A stretch of 24,216 nucleotides of DNA, from positions 14,892 through 39,107 of IMG/VR virus record IMGVR_UViG_3300029893_000031, one strand, 5' to 3'. A model generated the notes under the pieces. It ran no database searches and was not told the DNA's origin. It was given only the letters and a program-made list of their open reading frames with translations. Made by a program: the position numbers and the translations under genes. Each line of letters opens with the position of its first letter. Positions within the stretch are counted from its first letter, which is position 1. The DNA comes from a virus. Of this stretch, positions 6,316 through 13,353 are shown piece after piece.

Positions 6316-6505
6316 AAAATCGCATATTGCCATTGGTTCTCAAAAAAACTGTGGCTCGCAAAACTGTTCTGGTTCTCAAGCATACCGTGGCTCGCATTTC
6401 CGTTGTGGTTCTCAAAAACATCCTGGCTCGCAATTGCCTTTCTGGTTCTCAGCTCATTTATGGCTCGCACAGCTTTGTTGGTTCTCAAAACACTCCTGGC
6501 TCATA
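6316..6505 (-). repeat. TIGR-type array: alternating 9-nt repeats and 9-nt spacers
   Basis: In minus-strand sense TGAGAACCA (five perfect copies; plus-strand positions 6334, 6370, 6406, 6443, 6479) alternates with TGCGAGCCA (four perfect copies; 6352, 6388, 6424, 6461). Each is separated by 9 nt of unrelated sequence, with one spacer of 10 nt (6433-6442). Degenerate copies close both ends: TATGAGCCA at 6497-6505 and TGCGATTTT at 6316-6324. That makes 11 repeats and 10 spacers, or a 36-nt unit with two spacers. This matches the dual-spacer tigRNA design of TIGR-Tas systems and is unlike CRISPR (repeats far too short). The array starts 4 nt after the previous stop codon and ends at the ribosome-binding site of the Tas-like gene. 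A 71-codon frame crosses it only because 18 nt is a multiple of three. Confidence 0.88.
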
Positions 6506-6508
6506 AAC

Positions 6509-6727
6509 TTACTGCCCTATCTGCAATGGCATAGAACCATTCAGCTTTTTTACATAGCGATTGTATTCAATTTCCATTTTCGTAATTGATACAATCTTCC
6601 CAACACTGTTCAGAACACTATTTGCAACTGAAGGCGTAATTTCTTTATTAAGTATCTTCTCAATAGTGTCTATGCAACACTACCTTAAGTCATCAGTATT
6701 GTTGATTTTAACTGTATCCTTCGCCAT
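6509..6727 (-). pseudogene. Small conserved-looking gene with in-frame TAG, before the TIGR array
   Basis: GAGGAGGTGAG precedes ATG at 6727. The frame reads MAKDTVKINNTDDLR, then TAG (6682-6680), then 56 sense codons (CCIDTIEKILNKEITPSVAN... to ...LNGSMPLQIGQ) to a TAA at 6509. The helical, regularly spaced sequence after the stop (EKILNKEITPSVANSVLNSV, GKIVSITKMEIEYNRYVKKL) looks like an intact protein rather than noise, so the TAG is probably a recent nonsense change. Its stop lies 4 nt from the first array repeat. Family not recognised. Confidence 0.6.
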
Positions 6728-6731
6728 ATTC

Positions 6732-6833
6732 TCACCTCCTCTCATACCGACATTTTAGTTTACATCCCTTGCACACTGTCCATTTTCTCTGCACAGGACA
6801 CCACGACTGCCCTACTTTTGATTTACTATCCAT
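6732..6833 (-). CDS. Cysteine-rich mini-protein
   Basis: The 33-residue frame starts at ATG 6833 (GGGAGAAG upstream) and overlaps the end of the previous gene. It contains CPV at residues 12-14 and VCKGCKLKC near residues 20-28, four Cys that can form one zinc knuckle, followed by a basic RYERR tail. The gene ends 5 nt before the next ATG, inside that gene's ribosome-binding site, so it is part of the same operon. Function unknown. Confidence 0.5.
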   Translation of the reverse strand: MDSKSKVGQSWCPVQRKWTVCKGCKLKCRYERR

Positions 6834-7017
6834 CTACTTCTCCCTTTTCCTTCAGTTTTTCCGCTTCCTCATCCGTCCCCGGAGTCGGGTCGAGGATGAA
6901 GTCGAGGCACTCCCCTGTCTCCTGTATATACTTTTTGAGGGTATATGCTATTTTCTGCAAGGCAGTTTTAGGGTTCGACTCCCATCTCAGGATTTTTTCA
7001 ATCCTACACAGAGCCAT
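6826..7017 (-). CDS. Small charged protein of unknown function
   Basis: The 63-residue product is a helical, charged protein (RIEKILRWESNPKTALQKIA, YTLKKYIQETGECLDFILDP) with an acidic/basic C-terminus. Its own ATG at 7017 has only a weak ribosome-binding site. A strong AAAGGAGAGG instead serves a 13-codon frame (7045-7004) that overlaps it in another register, so it may be translated by coupling from that leader peptide, or an ancestral frameshift may have changed the N-terminus. Confidence 0.55.
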   Translation of the reverse strand: MALCRIEKILRWESNPKTALQKIAYTLKKYIQETGECLDFILDPTPGTDEEAEKLKEKGEVDG

Positions 7018-7083
7018 ATTTGTCTTTAATTTGTAATTGTATCATCTGACCTCTCCTTTCACCCCCTTAAATGCCCCTGTGCG

Positions 7084-7335
7084 TTAGCCTGAGGCTCTAC
7101 AATCGATTTTTTCGCTTTGCCCTATTTCTTCTTGGGTTTTCGAATTTGAAGCCTTTAAAAAGCCTTTAAATTCGTTTTCTTCCATTTCCTCAATTATCAC
7201 CCCCGCCATTTCAGACGCATCCTCAACGGATATTGGCGTTAAAAAATGCTCACCATCAATGCACTCAATCCAAAACTGCTTGAATTTACTTGGCCTTTGC
7301 AAGCTCCTTGATATGCGTAAGCCCTTTTTTCTCAC
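7084..7335 (-). CDS. Small hypothetical protein (GTG start)
   Basis: The frame opens with GTG at 7335 inside the end of the helicase-loader-like gene (50-nt overlap). The core FKQFWIECIDGEHFLTPISV followed by an acidic helix (EDASEMAGVIIEEMEENEFK) looks like a small folded domain. The N-terminal 20 basic residues may not be translated if a later start is used. It has no recognised family and belongs to the leftward replication operon. Confidence 0.5.
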   Translation of the reverse strand: MRKKGLRISRSLQRPSKFKQFWIECIDGEHFLTPISVEDASEMAGVIIEEMEENEFKGFLKASNSKTQEEIGQSEKIDCRASG

Positions 7336-7903
7336 TGACCTGTCCAGACCATGCGATAGCCTTATTTTTGTCCCCGATATAGACAGTCTCTTGAGATTTG
7401 TGATGATACCCCTTCATGCTATTTTCATGTTCAATTCGACCTATCAGCTTTGGCGGTGCATTAAGATTTGGAATATTACTCAATGCCTTATAAGTCTTGA
7501 TAAAATCCTTCCTTGCGAATTTCCAATCATCAAGGGGCATCATACATATCCCTTCCCATCCACCCTCGAAAGTCTCAATTACAGCATGAATAACAGGGTC
7601 GTCAAAGACAACAGAGCGATAACTGCCTATCTCTCTAATTGCCTTTTCGACTTGTAATAAGGCTTGTAGTGCCTTGTCCTCTCCACCTCCACCACCTGCC
7701 TCCAGAAAATCGGCAGGCTTCGGGAAAAAACGACTGGTTCGGGCAATGGTATTAGCTGCTTGCCTCACCTGTTCAAGCGTCAGGTCTTTTAAAGCAGCAA
7801 AATACAAATTGAGCCTCGTCTCTGTTAGCTGAGTATCGTATATTTCCGCTAACGAGATAAGTATTGTCTCAAATTCTCGTCTATCCTTCTCTGTCATAGA
7901 CAC
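7286..7903 (-). CDS. Replication protein, helicase-loader-like (G39P/DUF6475-like N-terminus)
   Basis: This 205-residue protein begins with a helical domain (FETILISLAEIYDTQLTETR, LNLYFAALKDLTLEQVRQAA) ending in RTSRFFPKPADFLE. That is the pattern of the small G39P-type helicase-loader/inhibitor domain found beside phage replication initiators. A glycine run (residues 71-75) links it to a C-terminal half containing EGICMMPLDDWKFARKDFI. Its start overlaps the end of the replisome-organiser gene by 23 nt, which fits a lambda O/P-like pair in which this protein recruits the host replicative helicase. The N-terminal match is family-level; the loader role is inferred from the neighbour. Confidence 0.7.
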   Translation of the reverse strand: MSMTEKDRREFETILISLAEIYDTQLTETRLNLYFAALKDLTLEQVRQAANTIARTSRFFPKPADFLEAGGGGGEDKALQALLQVEKAIREIGSYRSVVFDDPVIHAVIETFEGGWEGICMMPLDDWKFARKDFIKTYKALSNIPNLNAPPKLIGRIEHENSMKGYHHKSQETVYIGDKNKAIAWSGQVSEKKGLTHIKELAKAK

Positions 7904-8669
7904 CTTCCTCTTGTCGTTTTTTCAGCAGTTCCCAGTTGCTGGCGGTTTTAGGTATTTGTCGTATTTGTCGAGTTGGCGTTTCCGGCTCTATCCACGACCT
8001 CCAGAAGTCCTTTTTCAGAAATCTGATGGCGTCTTTCGCAAACCCATCTGTTACGGTCTTGGAAATAGCATAATTTTCCACCGCCTTCATGAGTAAGGAA
8101 AAGTCCTCATCCTTGATTTTCTCGATAAAGAACTTCTTGGCATCGCCTTTGAGCAGTTTTTTGCCGTTTCGAGCAGGATATATTTCCCAAAATTTTTCGA
8201 AATTTTCTTCTTTAGCGGAAAATAATTTTTCGTTTTCCGCATATGTATTTATATCTTTTTCTTTATTCTTATTCTTATTCTTTATCTTATTCTTAGAGGC
8301 GTTATCATTGCCGTTACATGAATGTGTTTTCCTGTATTTTTTTACCCTTTCATAACTCGTTGAATCAATTTGATATTTTGCCCACTTTTTAAATGTAACG
8401 CTTATCTTGGCGTTATCATCAAGTAGTTTTATTTCTACATTTTTTAATGACATTAAATGAGGTAAAATATCATGTGTTTGACATTGCAATAAATTGGAGA
8501 TTGTGCGGGATGTTAAATCAATTTCTATGTTGCCCTTTTCCCCATTAGCAGATACGAAAACGAGCAGATTATACCAGCGTGCTTGCTGTTCTAATGGCAT
8601 ATCTTGAAAATCATGGTCAATTAAAATTTCATGCCATACTTTCACCCATCTTCGACTTGCAGTTGACAT
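7881..8669 (-). CDS. Phage replisome organiser (O/DnaD-like initiator)
   Basis: The 262-residue protein has an N-terminal winged-helix part typical of phage initiators (RRWVKVWHEILIDHDFQDMP, LEQQARWYNLLVFVSANGEK, TISNLLQC). A Lys/Asn-rich linker (KNKIKNKNKNKEK) follows. The C-terminal domain carries the hallmark FEKFWEIYPARNGKK, DAKKFFIEKIKDEDF and DAIRFLKKDFWRSW, which occurs in many replication O-like proteins. It should bind the phage origin and, with the next gene, load the helicase. GGAAGG upstream of ATG supports the start. The origin may lie within the gene, as in lambda O, but I see no clear iterons in it. Confidence 0.85.
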   Translation of the reverse strand: MSTASRRWVKVWHEILIDHDFQDMPLEQQARWYNLLVFVSANGEKGNIEIDLTSRTISNLLQCQTHDILPHLMSLKNVEIKLLDDNAKISVTFKKWAKYQIDSTSYERVKKYRKTHSCNGNDNASKNKIKNKNKNKEKDINTYAENEKLFSAKEENFEKFWEIYPARNGKKLLKGDAKKFFIEKIKDEDFSLLMKAVENYAISKTVTDGFAKDAIRFLKKDFWRSWIEPETPTRQIRQIPKTASNWELLKKRQEEGVYDREG

Positions 8670-8685
8670 CCGCTATTTTTCCTTC

Positions 8686-8808
8686 CTAATCGTCTTCATC
8701 ATCGCTCATTTCAATATCGAAAATCGCACCACAATTCGCACATCGTTCCATGTAATCAGAACCGTCATACTGATAATGCACTTTGCATTTACATACCGGA
8801 CAACTCAT
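8686..8808 (-). CDS. Zinc-ribbon mini-protein
   Basis: A 40-residue protein with CPVC (residues 3-6) and CANC (23-26), a complete four-Cys zinc ribbon, ends in an acidic SDDEDD tail. AAGGTG lies 7 nt before the ATG at 8808, and the ATG lies inside the 3' end of the preceding Cys-rich gene. Such short ribbons are common among phage early genes. No specific role can be read from the sequence. Confidence 0.65.
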   Translation of the reverse strand: MSCPVCKCKVHYQYDGSDYMERCANCGAIFDIEMSDDEDD

Positions 8809-8992
8809 TAATACACCTTATTTTTTTATCTCCGTCAAAAATGTCAAACTCTGTGTGATGGTCTCCATCTTCCATGCAGAGCCAACAGCCCATATCGCCT
8901 TTGTCAATCTCAACAAGGAGGGATTGAAGGCTTTTATGCCGTGTGTGCGTTATTGCTGCACAGTATTTGCAGTTGTCAATTTTTAAGGGCAT
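8789..8992 (-). CDS. Small zinc-binding protein
   Basis: The 67-residue product contains CKYC (residues 8-11), an HTRHK segment and CWLC (36-39), followed by DGDHHTEFDIFDG. Two CxxC pairs spaced by about 25 residues indicate a structural zinc site. It starts at the base after the radical SAM gene's stop and overlaps the next zinc-ribbon gene by 20 nt. This puts two metal-binding mini-proteins directly after the DNA-modification block. Confidence 0.65.
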   Translation of the reverse strand: MPLKIDNCKYCAAITHTRHKSLQSLLVEIDKGDMGCWLCMEDGDHHTEFDIFDGDKKIRCINELSGM

Positions 8993-8993
8993 T

Positions 8994-9704
8994 TTATAAG
9001 TATCCTCTCAGCGATTCCTTGATGTAATACCTTTTGCCGTATTTCTCTAATAGCGCTACTGCCTTTTTCGTGAAATCCTTCCAATCTATCTCTTTAGCCC
9101 TTTCGTCATAGTTCCACTTGCCGACTTTGTATTCGTCAACACATTCACGTGTCATACGGATAAGCTCAAGAGACTGTTTGGGATCAATGACTGGCTCAAG
9201 AGATACCCATGTATTGATTCCTTTCTGATGTGCAAAATAGAGGGCATTCATTCTTACTCCTGGGTAAGCAGCGTAAGGTTCATATTTTCTTGACATCGAA
9301 TCGTCTATAAAGGTCAGCGTAGCCCCATATTTATCGCCTTGATGCAATAGGTCAAAATCTCCCATACTGCCGTAACCGGCTTTTGCGAGAAGGCAAACAT
9401 TGATATTGTTTCGATGTAGCACAATAATCGCTTCTCTTGTAAGCCTGTATCCGAGATTAATATCTTGATATGGATCGCACGTGAAACATAGAAAGACTTC
9501 TCTGCCTGCATAATTGGGCGCTGATTTTTTTAATTCTTCAATAATGCTCGGTCTCGGCTGTGGGTTAGAAAAATCCTCACGGCTCATATGCAGCATTTGA
9601 GGCGCATAGCAATAGGTGCATCTATGCGAACAGCCTCGATATAGATTAAGAGCTAATTCGCCGTATTCTCTGGCGCGGCCTTTAGGCTGATAGATTGTTT
9701 GCAT
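8994..9704 (-). CDS. Radical SAM protein, SPL/COG1533-like
   Basis: This 236-residue radical S-adenosylmethionine enzyme has the CxxxCxxC cluster motif CSHRCTYCY (C25, C29, C32) bound to a 4Fe-4S centre. The opening LALNLYRGCSHRCTYCYAP and the later TCDPYQ and WVSLEPVIDP motifs place it in the spore-photoproduct-lyase-like COG1533 group. The substrate is unknown. It lies 24 nt after the DpdA-like gene, in one operon with it and the cytosine methyltransferase, so a DNA base-modifying or repairing reaction is plausible. GGAG upstream of ATG supports the start. Confidence 0.85.
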   Translation of the reverse strand: MQTIYQPKGRAREYGELALNLYRGCSHRCTYCYAPQMLHMSREDFSNPQPRPSIIEELKKSAPNYAGREVFLCFTCDPYQDINLGYRLTREAIIVLHRNNINVCLLAKAGYGSMGDFDLLHQGDKYGATLTFIDDSMSRKYEPYAAYPGVRMNALYFAHQKGINTWVSLEPVIDPKQSLELIRMTRECVDEYKVGKWNYDERAKEIDWKDFTKKAVALLEKYGKRYYIKESLRGYL

Positions 9705-9728
9705 AAAATTAAAACTCCATTAATTTTA

Positions 9729-10595
9729 TTAGCTTAATACCTCTTCAAAGAGGTTTTCCATTTTCGGTAATATACCGGTCAGTATTTGATGTTCAAGACT
9801 TGACATATTAAAGGCTGCAAGAGATGCGAACATGTATTTGTTTTTGGACGGAATGCTTAGTCTTACTCTTCTGCCTTCAACATCAATTACCTGAAACATT
9901 GCCGCTGCGAAGGAAGCAGTTGCACTGTCGCAACTATTGATTCCGATATTATTAAGTTCTAAGACCCATACTGGATTGGCAATTCCAAAGGTATGAATAT
10001 GATATTGCTCCGGTACCTGCTCCATAACGAATTTGGTAATGCTATATAGACCTGTTTTAGGTGTCCTCATGCACACGCTGCCAATTCCGAACCATGTCTT
10101 TGCTGGGTCGAGTTCAAAGAAGCCATGCTGCCTGAAGTAATCTATGCTCCTTTCGTAATCTTCTTGCTCATATCCCTGTATGACGAAACACTTAATAGCG
10201 TCCATTTTTTGTTCTTTTAGAAATTCGGCATTTTGCCATGTAATCTCCAATGCCTTTTCTTTTGAGATTTCAGCCATTCTGAGAATGCCGATTTCCATGG
10301 GAATATCAGCATGTGCGATAATGTCAGGGGATATCTGCTGTTGTATTTCCAAAACCCTTTCGGGATGAAGGGAATATTCTTTGATTGCCTCAGGACCTGA
10401 CTTTTTAATCCAGCCTAATAGGCCGCTGTCAGCAAATAAGAGTTTCTTTTTCTCCTGTATCATGCCGATATGCTTTTTCCATCGGCCTTCAAATGTGAGC
10501 ATTGAGGCGGCAATAAGAAGATGTAACGATTTATCGTCAAAAAATCTTAATGCTCTGAATTCAGCACCGCCCATGAGAGTATGAAAGAGTTTCAT
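9729..10595 (-). CDS. dpdA: DpdA-like TGT-fold transglycosylase
   Basis: The 288-residue protein has the TIM-barrel pattern of phage DpdA and tRNA-guanine transglycosylases: LLFADSGLLGW (D56), DIIAHADIP (D97), CFVIQG (139-141), WFGIGSVC (169-175), HTFGIANP (201-208) and the NSCDSATAS segment (D223). DpdA enzymes exchange guanine in DNA for a 7-deazaguanine made from preQ0. No preQ0-synthesis genes (queC, queD, queE, folE) lie in this window, so the base would have to come from the host, or the protein has another substrate. Its ATG overlaps the methyltransferase stop (ATGA), giving tight coupling in the modification operon. Confidence 0.78.
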   Translation of the reverse strand: MKLFHTLMGGAEFRALRFFDDKSLHLLIAASMLTFEGRWKKHIGMIQEKKKLLFADSGLLGWIKKSGPEAIKEYSLHPERVLEIQQQISPDIIAHADIPMEIGILRMAEISKEKALEITWQNAEFLKEQKMDAIKCFVIQGYEQEDYERSIDYFRQHGFFELDPAKTWFGIGSVCMRTPKTGLYSITKFVMEQVPEQYHIHTFGIANPVWVLELNNIGINSCDSATASFAAAMFQVIDVEGRRVRLSIPSKNKYMFASLAAFNMSSLEHQILTGILPKMENLFEEVLS

Positions 10596-12352
10596 GATGC
10601 CACCTTTTCTCTACCAGCAGACGTGGTTGATATGTCAAAAATATCCACAGCATTTGCCCTGACCATAGCCTCTGCGAGATTAGGGGGGACAGAGTTGCCA
10701 CATTTAGCAACTTGCTCGGTTTTGGTGATAGGTTTACTGTCTATATCTCGGTCAATAATGTAGTTGTCTGGAAAGCCTTGAGCTCGGAAAAGCTCTCGAG
10801 GCGTTAACATCCTCATACCGATATCAACAATCTGGTATTCTTCGCCATGGACAGTGACAAGGCCAAATCTATCTTTTGTAGTCACAGTATGCAGCGGGTC
10901 GCGCAATCCAATGCCTTGTTTTTCGTTGCCGTAATACTTCATCAGAAAAGCTCTTACCTCTCCATGGTGTGTTCCCCCTGCAGTAATCGTATGTAATGGC
11001 TCTCTCACATCATGCCCAATATTAGTCCCTTTCAATTTAACTATGTGAGAAGTGATAAGGCTGTATTTATCCTTGCTCGTAATAGTCCTTGCAGGCGATT
11101 GAAGAGACGATCCTGTTCCTTGTCCGAAATGACTTGCCAGATGAGCCACTACCAGCGAATGATGATCAATGCTCGTTACTGTTCCTATAGGGTCTTTTAA
11201 ATCCGATCCGACAACGCCATTACCATAATGCTTTGCAAGGAAGGCGGAAACGAGAGATGTTTTCCCTAAACCTCCTGGCATAATAGTTCCAAGGGGTTCT
11301 GAAGTATTTGAACCAATGCTCTCGCCGAAATTACGAACAAGATAGGGCGCTACCAGAGCATATTCTCCACGGTGCGCTGCAGTGACTGTTGGAAATGGAT
11401 TTTTTAGACTGTTTGTTCTATCACTTCCCTGATGTGTAAGTGGCATTATATGGGGCGTTACCAAAGCATGTCTGTTTTCGGTTGTCTGCGTTCGTATAGG
11501 TTCGTTGATAGGCTGTCCACGAAAGTCTTCCGGGCCTTTTGCGCCGTAATAGGTAACAATGAACGGATCGGCGGCATTAATTACATACTTCATAATTCCC
11601 TTCGCAATTCTCCGCTGCGTTGCCTCGGCTAAAGGCTTTTTTCTTTCAAATATGGAAGGACAGGGGATGCTCCAATCAATACATTCCGCAGCGGTTCTCC
11701 ACGGCTTAAGACGACCGCTTTTGACCGCATCGCTTTTTGGATCGCCGTGGGTCGGTTCCGGCCAGATAATAGGCTGCCCGTCGCAGCGGGCAATGAGAAA
11801 CAGCCTCTTCCGGATTGTTGGCGCGCCGTAGTCACAGGCTCTTAGTTCACGATATTCTATGGCATAACCATGCCGCTTAAGCGCATTTATAAATGCGTTG
11901 AATGTCTGCCCCTTGCGTTTAGGGCATGGATAATGATTACCATCCTCTTTCTTTATGAGAGGTCCCCATGTAACGAATTCCTCGACGTTTTCAAGCATTA
12001 TGATTCTCGGACGGACAGTAGCAGCCCATTTAAGAACAACCCATGCAAGACCTCTGATTTGCTTTTTAACTGGCTTGCCACCCTTGGCTTTGCTGAAATG
12101 CGTACAGTCGGGGGAGAACCATGCAAGTCCGACCTGACGGCCTTTGCAGGCCTTAACAGGGTCTATATCCCATACGGATTCGCAATAGTGCTTTGTATGA
12201 GGGTGATTGATACGGTGCATGGCGATAGCTACGGGATCGTGGTTGATTGCAATATCCACATGGCGACCTAAAGCCTTCTCAATGCCGGTGGAGGCTCCGC
12301 CGCCTCCGGCAAAGTTGTCTACTATTAATGGAATTGATGTTGATTGAATCAT
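10592..12352 (-). CDS. DNA (cytosine-5) methyltransferase
   Basis: This 586-residue C5-cytosine methyltransferase has motif I FAGGGGAS (14-21, AdoMet binding), a variant motif IV WFSPDCTHFS with catalytic C83 (PDC instead of the usual PCQ), the ENV motif (MLENVEEF, 119-126), and C-terminal MLTPRELFRAQGFPDNY plus GNSVPPNLAEAM (motifs IX-X). The target-recognition part (about 270-500) is built from about six related 35-45-residue units of the form EPLxTxTxxxxxxLVxxxLxxxxG. AGGAAGG lies upstream of ATG. The block it shares with the DpdA-like and radical SAM genes is visibly GC-richer than its neighbours, suggesting joint acquisition. Likely role: protection from host restriction. Confidence 0.92.
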   Translation of the reverse strand: MIQSTSIPLIVDNFAGGGGASTGIEKALGRHVDIAINHDPVAIAMHRINHPHTKHYCESVWDIDPVKACKGRQVGLAWFSPDCTHFSKAKGGKPVKKQIRGLAWVVLKWAATVRPRIIMLENVEEFVTWGPLIKKEDGNHYPCPKRKGQTFNAFINALKRHGYAIEYRELRACDYGAPTIRKRLFLIARCDGQPIIWPEPTHGDPKSDAVKSGRLKPWRTAAECIDWSIPCPSIFERKKPLAEATQRRIAKGIMKYVINAADPFIVTYYGAKGPEDFRGQPINEPIRTQTTENRHALVTPHIMPLTHQGSDRTNSLKNPFPTVTAAHRGEYALVAPYLVRNFGESIGSNTSEPLGTIMPGGLGKTSLVSAFLAKHYGNGVVGSDLKDPIGTVTSIDHHSLVVAHLASHFGQGTGSSLQSPARTITSKDKYSLITSHIVKLKGTNIGHDVREPLHTITAGGTHHGEVRAFLMKYYGNEKQGIGLRDPLHTVTTKDRFGLVTVHGEEYQIVDIGMRMLTPRELFRAQGFPDNYIIDRDIDSKPITKTEQVAKCGNSVPPNLAEAMVRANAVDIFDISTTSAGREKVAS

Positions 12353-12364
12353 TATATCACCTTC

Positions 12365-12565
12365 CTATTCAAGCTCTAACTCGTTTTTTAAAGGGTGGAG
12401 TGTATAGCCACAGTTATAGGCAAGCCATATCAACGGCACGATGTTTTGACAGAGTTGTATGAATCGAAGCTTTAGGGCATCTTTTAATGTAGGCTGTGAA
12501 GTGATTACATTAAGCGATACTTTCTTTTGCGAATCCCTTAAAAGTAGTGGCAATTGTTCAACCAT
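12365..12565 (-). CDS. Small hypothetical protein
   Basis: The 66-residue product starts at ATG preceded by GAGGG at about 6 nt. It contains a central helix (TLKDALKLRFIQLCQNIVPL) and a hydrophobic segment that is too short and interrupted to be a membrane span. It lies between the Cro-like regulator and the methyltransferase, 13 nt before the latter, and is the first small gene of the leftward early operon. Family unknown. Confidence 0.55.
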   Translation of the reverse strand: MVEQLPLLLRDSQKKVSLNVITSQPTLKDALKLRFIQLCQNIVPLIWLAYNCGYTLHPLKNELELE

Positions 12566-12628
12566 CAATCACCCTCAAGTAAATTGACTTCTATTGACTG
12601 TCGAAAATAGGCAAAAATTTTTTATGTT

Positions 12629-12847
12629 TTATGCAACAATTAAATTAGCTCGTATTTCTTCGTCAAAATCAGCTTCTTTGAATTTGCCAGCCGTAAGTAT
12701 TTCGAGTCTGATAGCAAGGTCACGGGATGGGTTACGGAAGCCCGACCCAATCTGGTATAAAAAATCTGGCGTAACATTAAGCTGTTTTGCTAATTTAATC
12801 CTCTCTGTTATTGGTAACTGCTTCAAAAACTCTCTCGAATTATTCAT
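12629..12847 (-). CDS. Cro/YdaS-like HTH regulator
   Basis: The product (72 residues from ATG 12847; an ATG at 12862 lies within the operator) has a Cro/YdaS-type HTH: LPITERIKLAKQLNVTPDFL, YQIGSGFRNPSRDLAIRLEI, TAGKF, the SRG-RRPS-AIRIE-xTxGK pattern of that family. It is transcribed leftward from the switch and would be the first early lytic gene, antagonising the divergent repressor. ATG 12847 coincides with the transcription start predicted from the promoter at 12853-12881, so the message is probably leaderless. Confidence 0.8.
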   Translation of the reverse strand: MNNSREFLKQLPITERIKLAKQLNVTPDFLYQIGSGFRNPSRDLAIRLEILTAGKFKEADFDEEIRANLIVA

Positions 12848-12852
12848 GATTA

Positions 12853-12881
12853 AGTCTAACATATTATTAATAATATGTCAA
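12853..12881 (-). promoter_or_regulatory. Leftward early promoter (PR-like)
   Basis: Minus strand: TTGACA (12881-12876), 17-nt spacer, TAGACT (12858-12853), predicted start 5-7 nt downstream at or near ATG 12847. The spacer is almost exactly the perfect 20-bp palindrome at 12859-12878, so repressor binding there would directly exclude RNA polymerase. Confidence 0.65.
12859..12878. promoter_or_regulatory. Perfect 20-bp palindromic operator of the lysogeny switch
   Basis: ACATATTATTAATAATATGT is its own reverse complement. It lies between the divergent repressor and Cro-like genes and inside the leftward promoter, where a dimeric XRE-type repressor would bind. I see only one full copy in the intergenic region. 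Confidence 0.75.
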
Positions 12882-12895
12882 GCAAAAAGCTATTC

Positions 12896-12924
12896 TTGTA
12901 ATATAAATAGCAATTTGTTAGAGT
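12896..12924 (+). promoter_or_regulatory. Rightward repressor promoter (PRM-like)
   Basis: TTGTAA (12896-12901), 17-nt spacer, TAGAGT (12919-12924), then 6 nt to the ATG of the repressor. This is a weak promoter giving a leaderless message, as in lambda PRM. It starts 18 nt from the operator palindrome. Confidence 0.5.
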
Positions 12925-12930
12925 TATGAC

Positions 12931-13353
12931 ATGGGAAAAACGGGAAAAAGTAGTAAGACAGTTTTGTTGTTTGCTCATAATATCAAGCGATTTCGTGATG
13001 AAAAAAGCTGGTCGCAAGCAGAGTTGGGTTTGAAGCTGGGATTTAAGCCTAAATCTGCAAGAAATATGATATATCTATATGAAAAAGGCATGAGGCATCC
13101 TGACCCCAAAATGCTTGATAAAATGGCTGAAGTCTTTGGCAAAAACATAGCAGATTTTTATGATGAAGCAACAGAAGGAATTAAAAGATTGGATATAGAA
13201 GAAGCAGCAATTATTAATAAAATAAGGAAAAATCCAAAAATAAAAAAAGAGGTATATCTTATAACGGAGGCGTTAGCTCATCAGAGAGGCAAGATTATCC
13301 CATTCAGAAGAAGGAAAGAAAACGCAAGACAGCTTAAATGGGGGTTTGTTTAG
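12931..13353 (+). CDS. XRE-family (CI-like) repressor
   Basis: The 140-residue protein has an XRE HTH at about 15-70 (FAHNIKRFRDEKSWSQAELG, LKLGFKPKSARNMIYLYEKG, PDPKMLDKMAEVFGKNIADF). The C-terminal half is short and helical, without an S24/LexA peptidase domain, so induction would not be by self-cleavage. It faces the Cro-like gene across a perfect palindrome and is the likely lysogeny repressor. No ribosome-binding site precedes the ATG, consistent with a leaderless transcript. Its 3' end is overlapped in the +1 frame by a possible 31-residue frame with two CxxC pairs (13346-13441). Confidence 0.85.
   Translation: MGKTGKSSKTVLLFAHNIKRFRDEKSWSQAELGLKLGFKPKSARNMIYLYEKGMRHPDPKMLDKMAEVFGKNIADFYDEATEGIKRLDIEEAAIINKIRKNPKIKKEVYLITEALAHQRGKIIPFRRRKENARQLKWGFV

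Noticed and set aside
6273-6488. 71-codon frame with hexapeptide repeats (FENQ/FASH) across the array
   Set aside because: The 18-nt period keeps one frame open by arithmetic. The conserved unit is at DNA level with all spacer positions free, one 10-nt spacer breaks the frame, and the upstream half carries a TGA, so it is an array and not a gene.
6316-6505. CRISPR array
   Set aside because: Repeats and spacers are only 9 nt, two repeat types alternate, and no Cas gene is present. The dual-spacer TIGR pattern fits better.
6287-6682. Stop-codon reassignment explaining the in-frame TAA and TAG
   Set aside because: TAA, TAG and TGA all terminate other genes here at sensible positions, and two different stop codons would need recoding.
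6965-6990. tRNA 3' end (TTCGACT T-loop-like sequence on the plus strand)
   Set aside because: Only three T-stem pairs form, no acceptor or anticodon arm can be found upstream, and the segment lies in a coding frame on the other strand.
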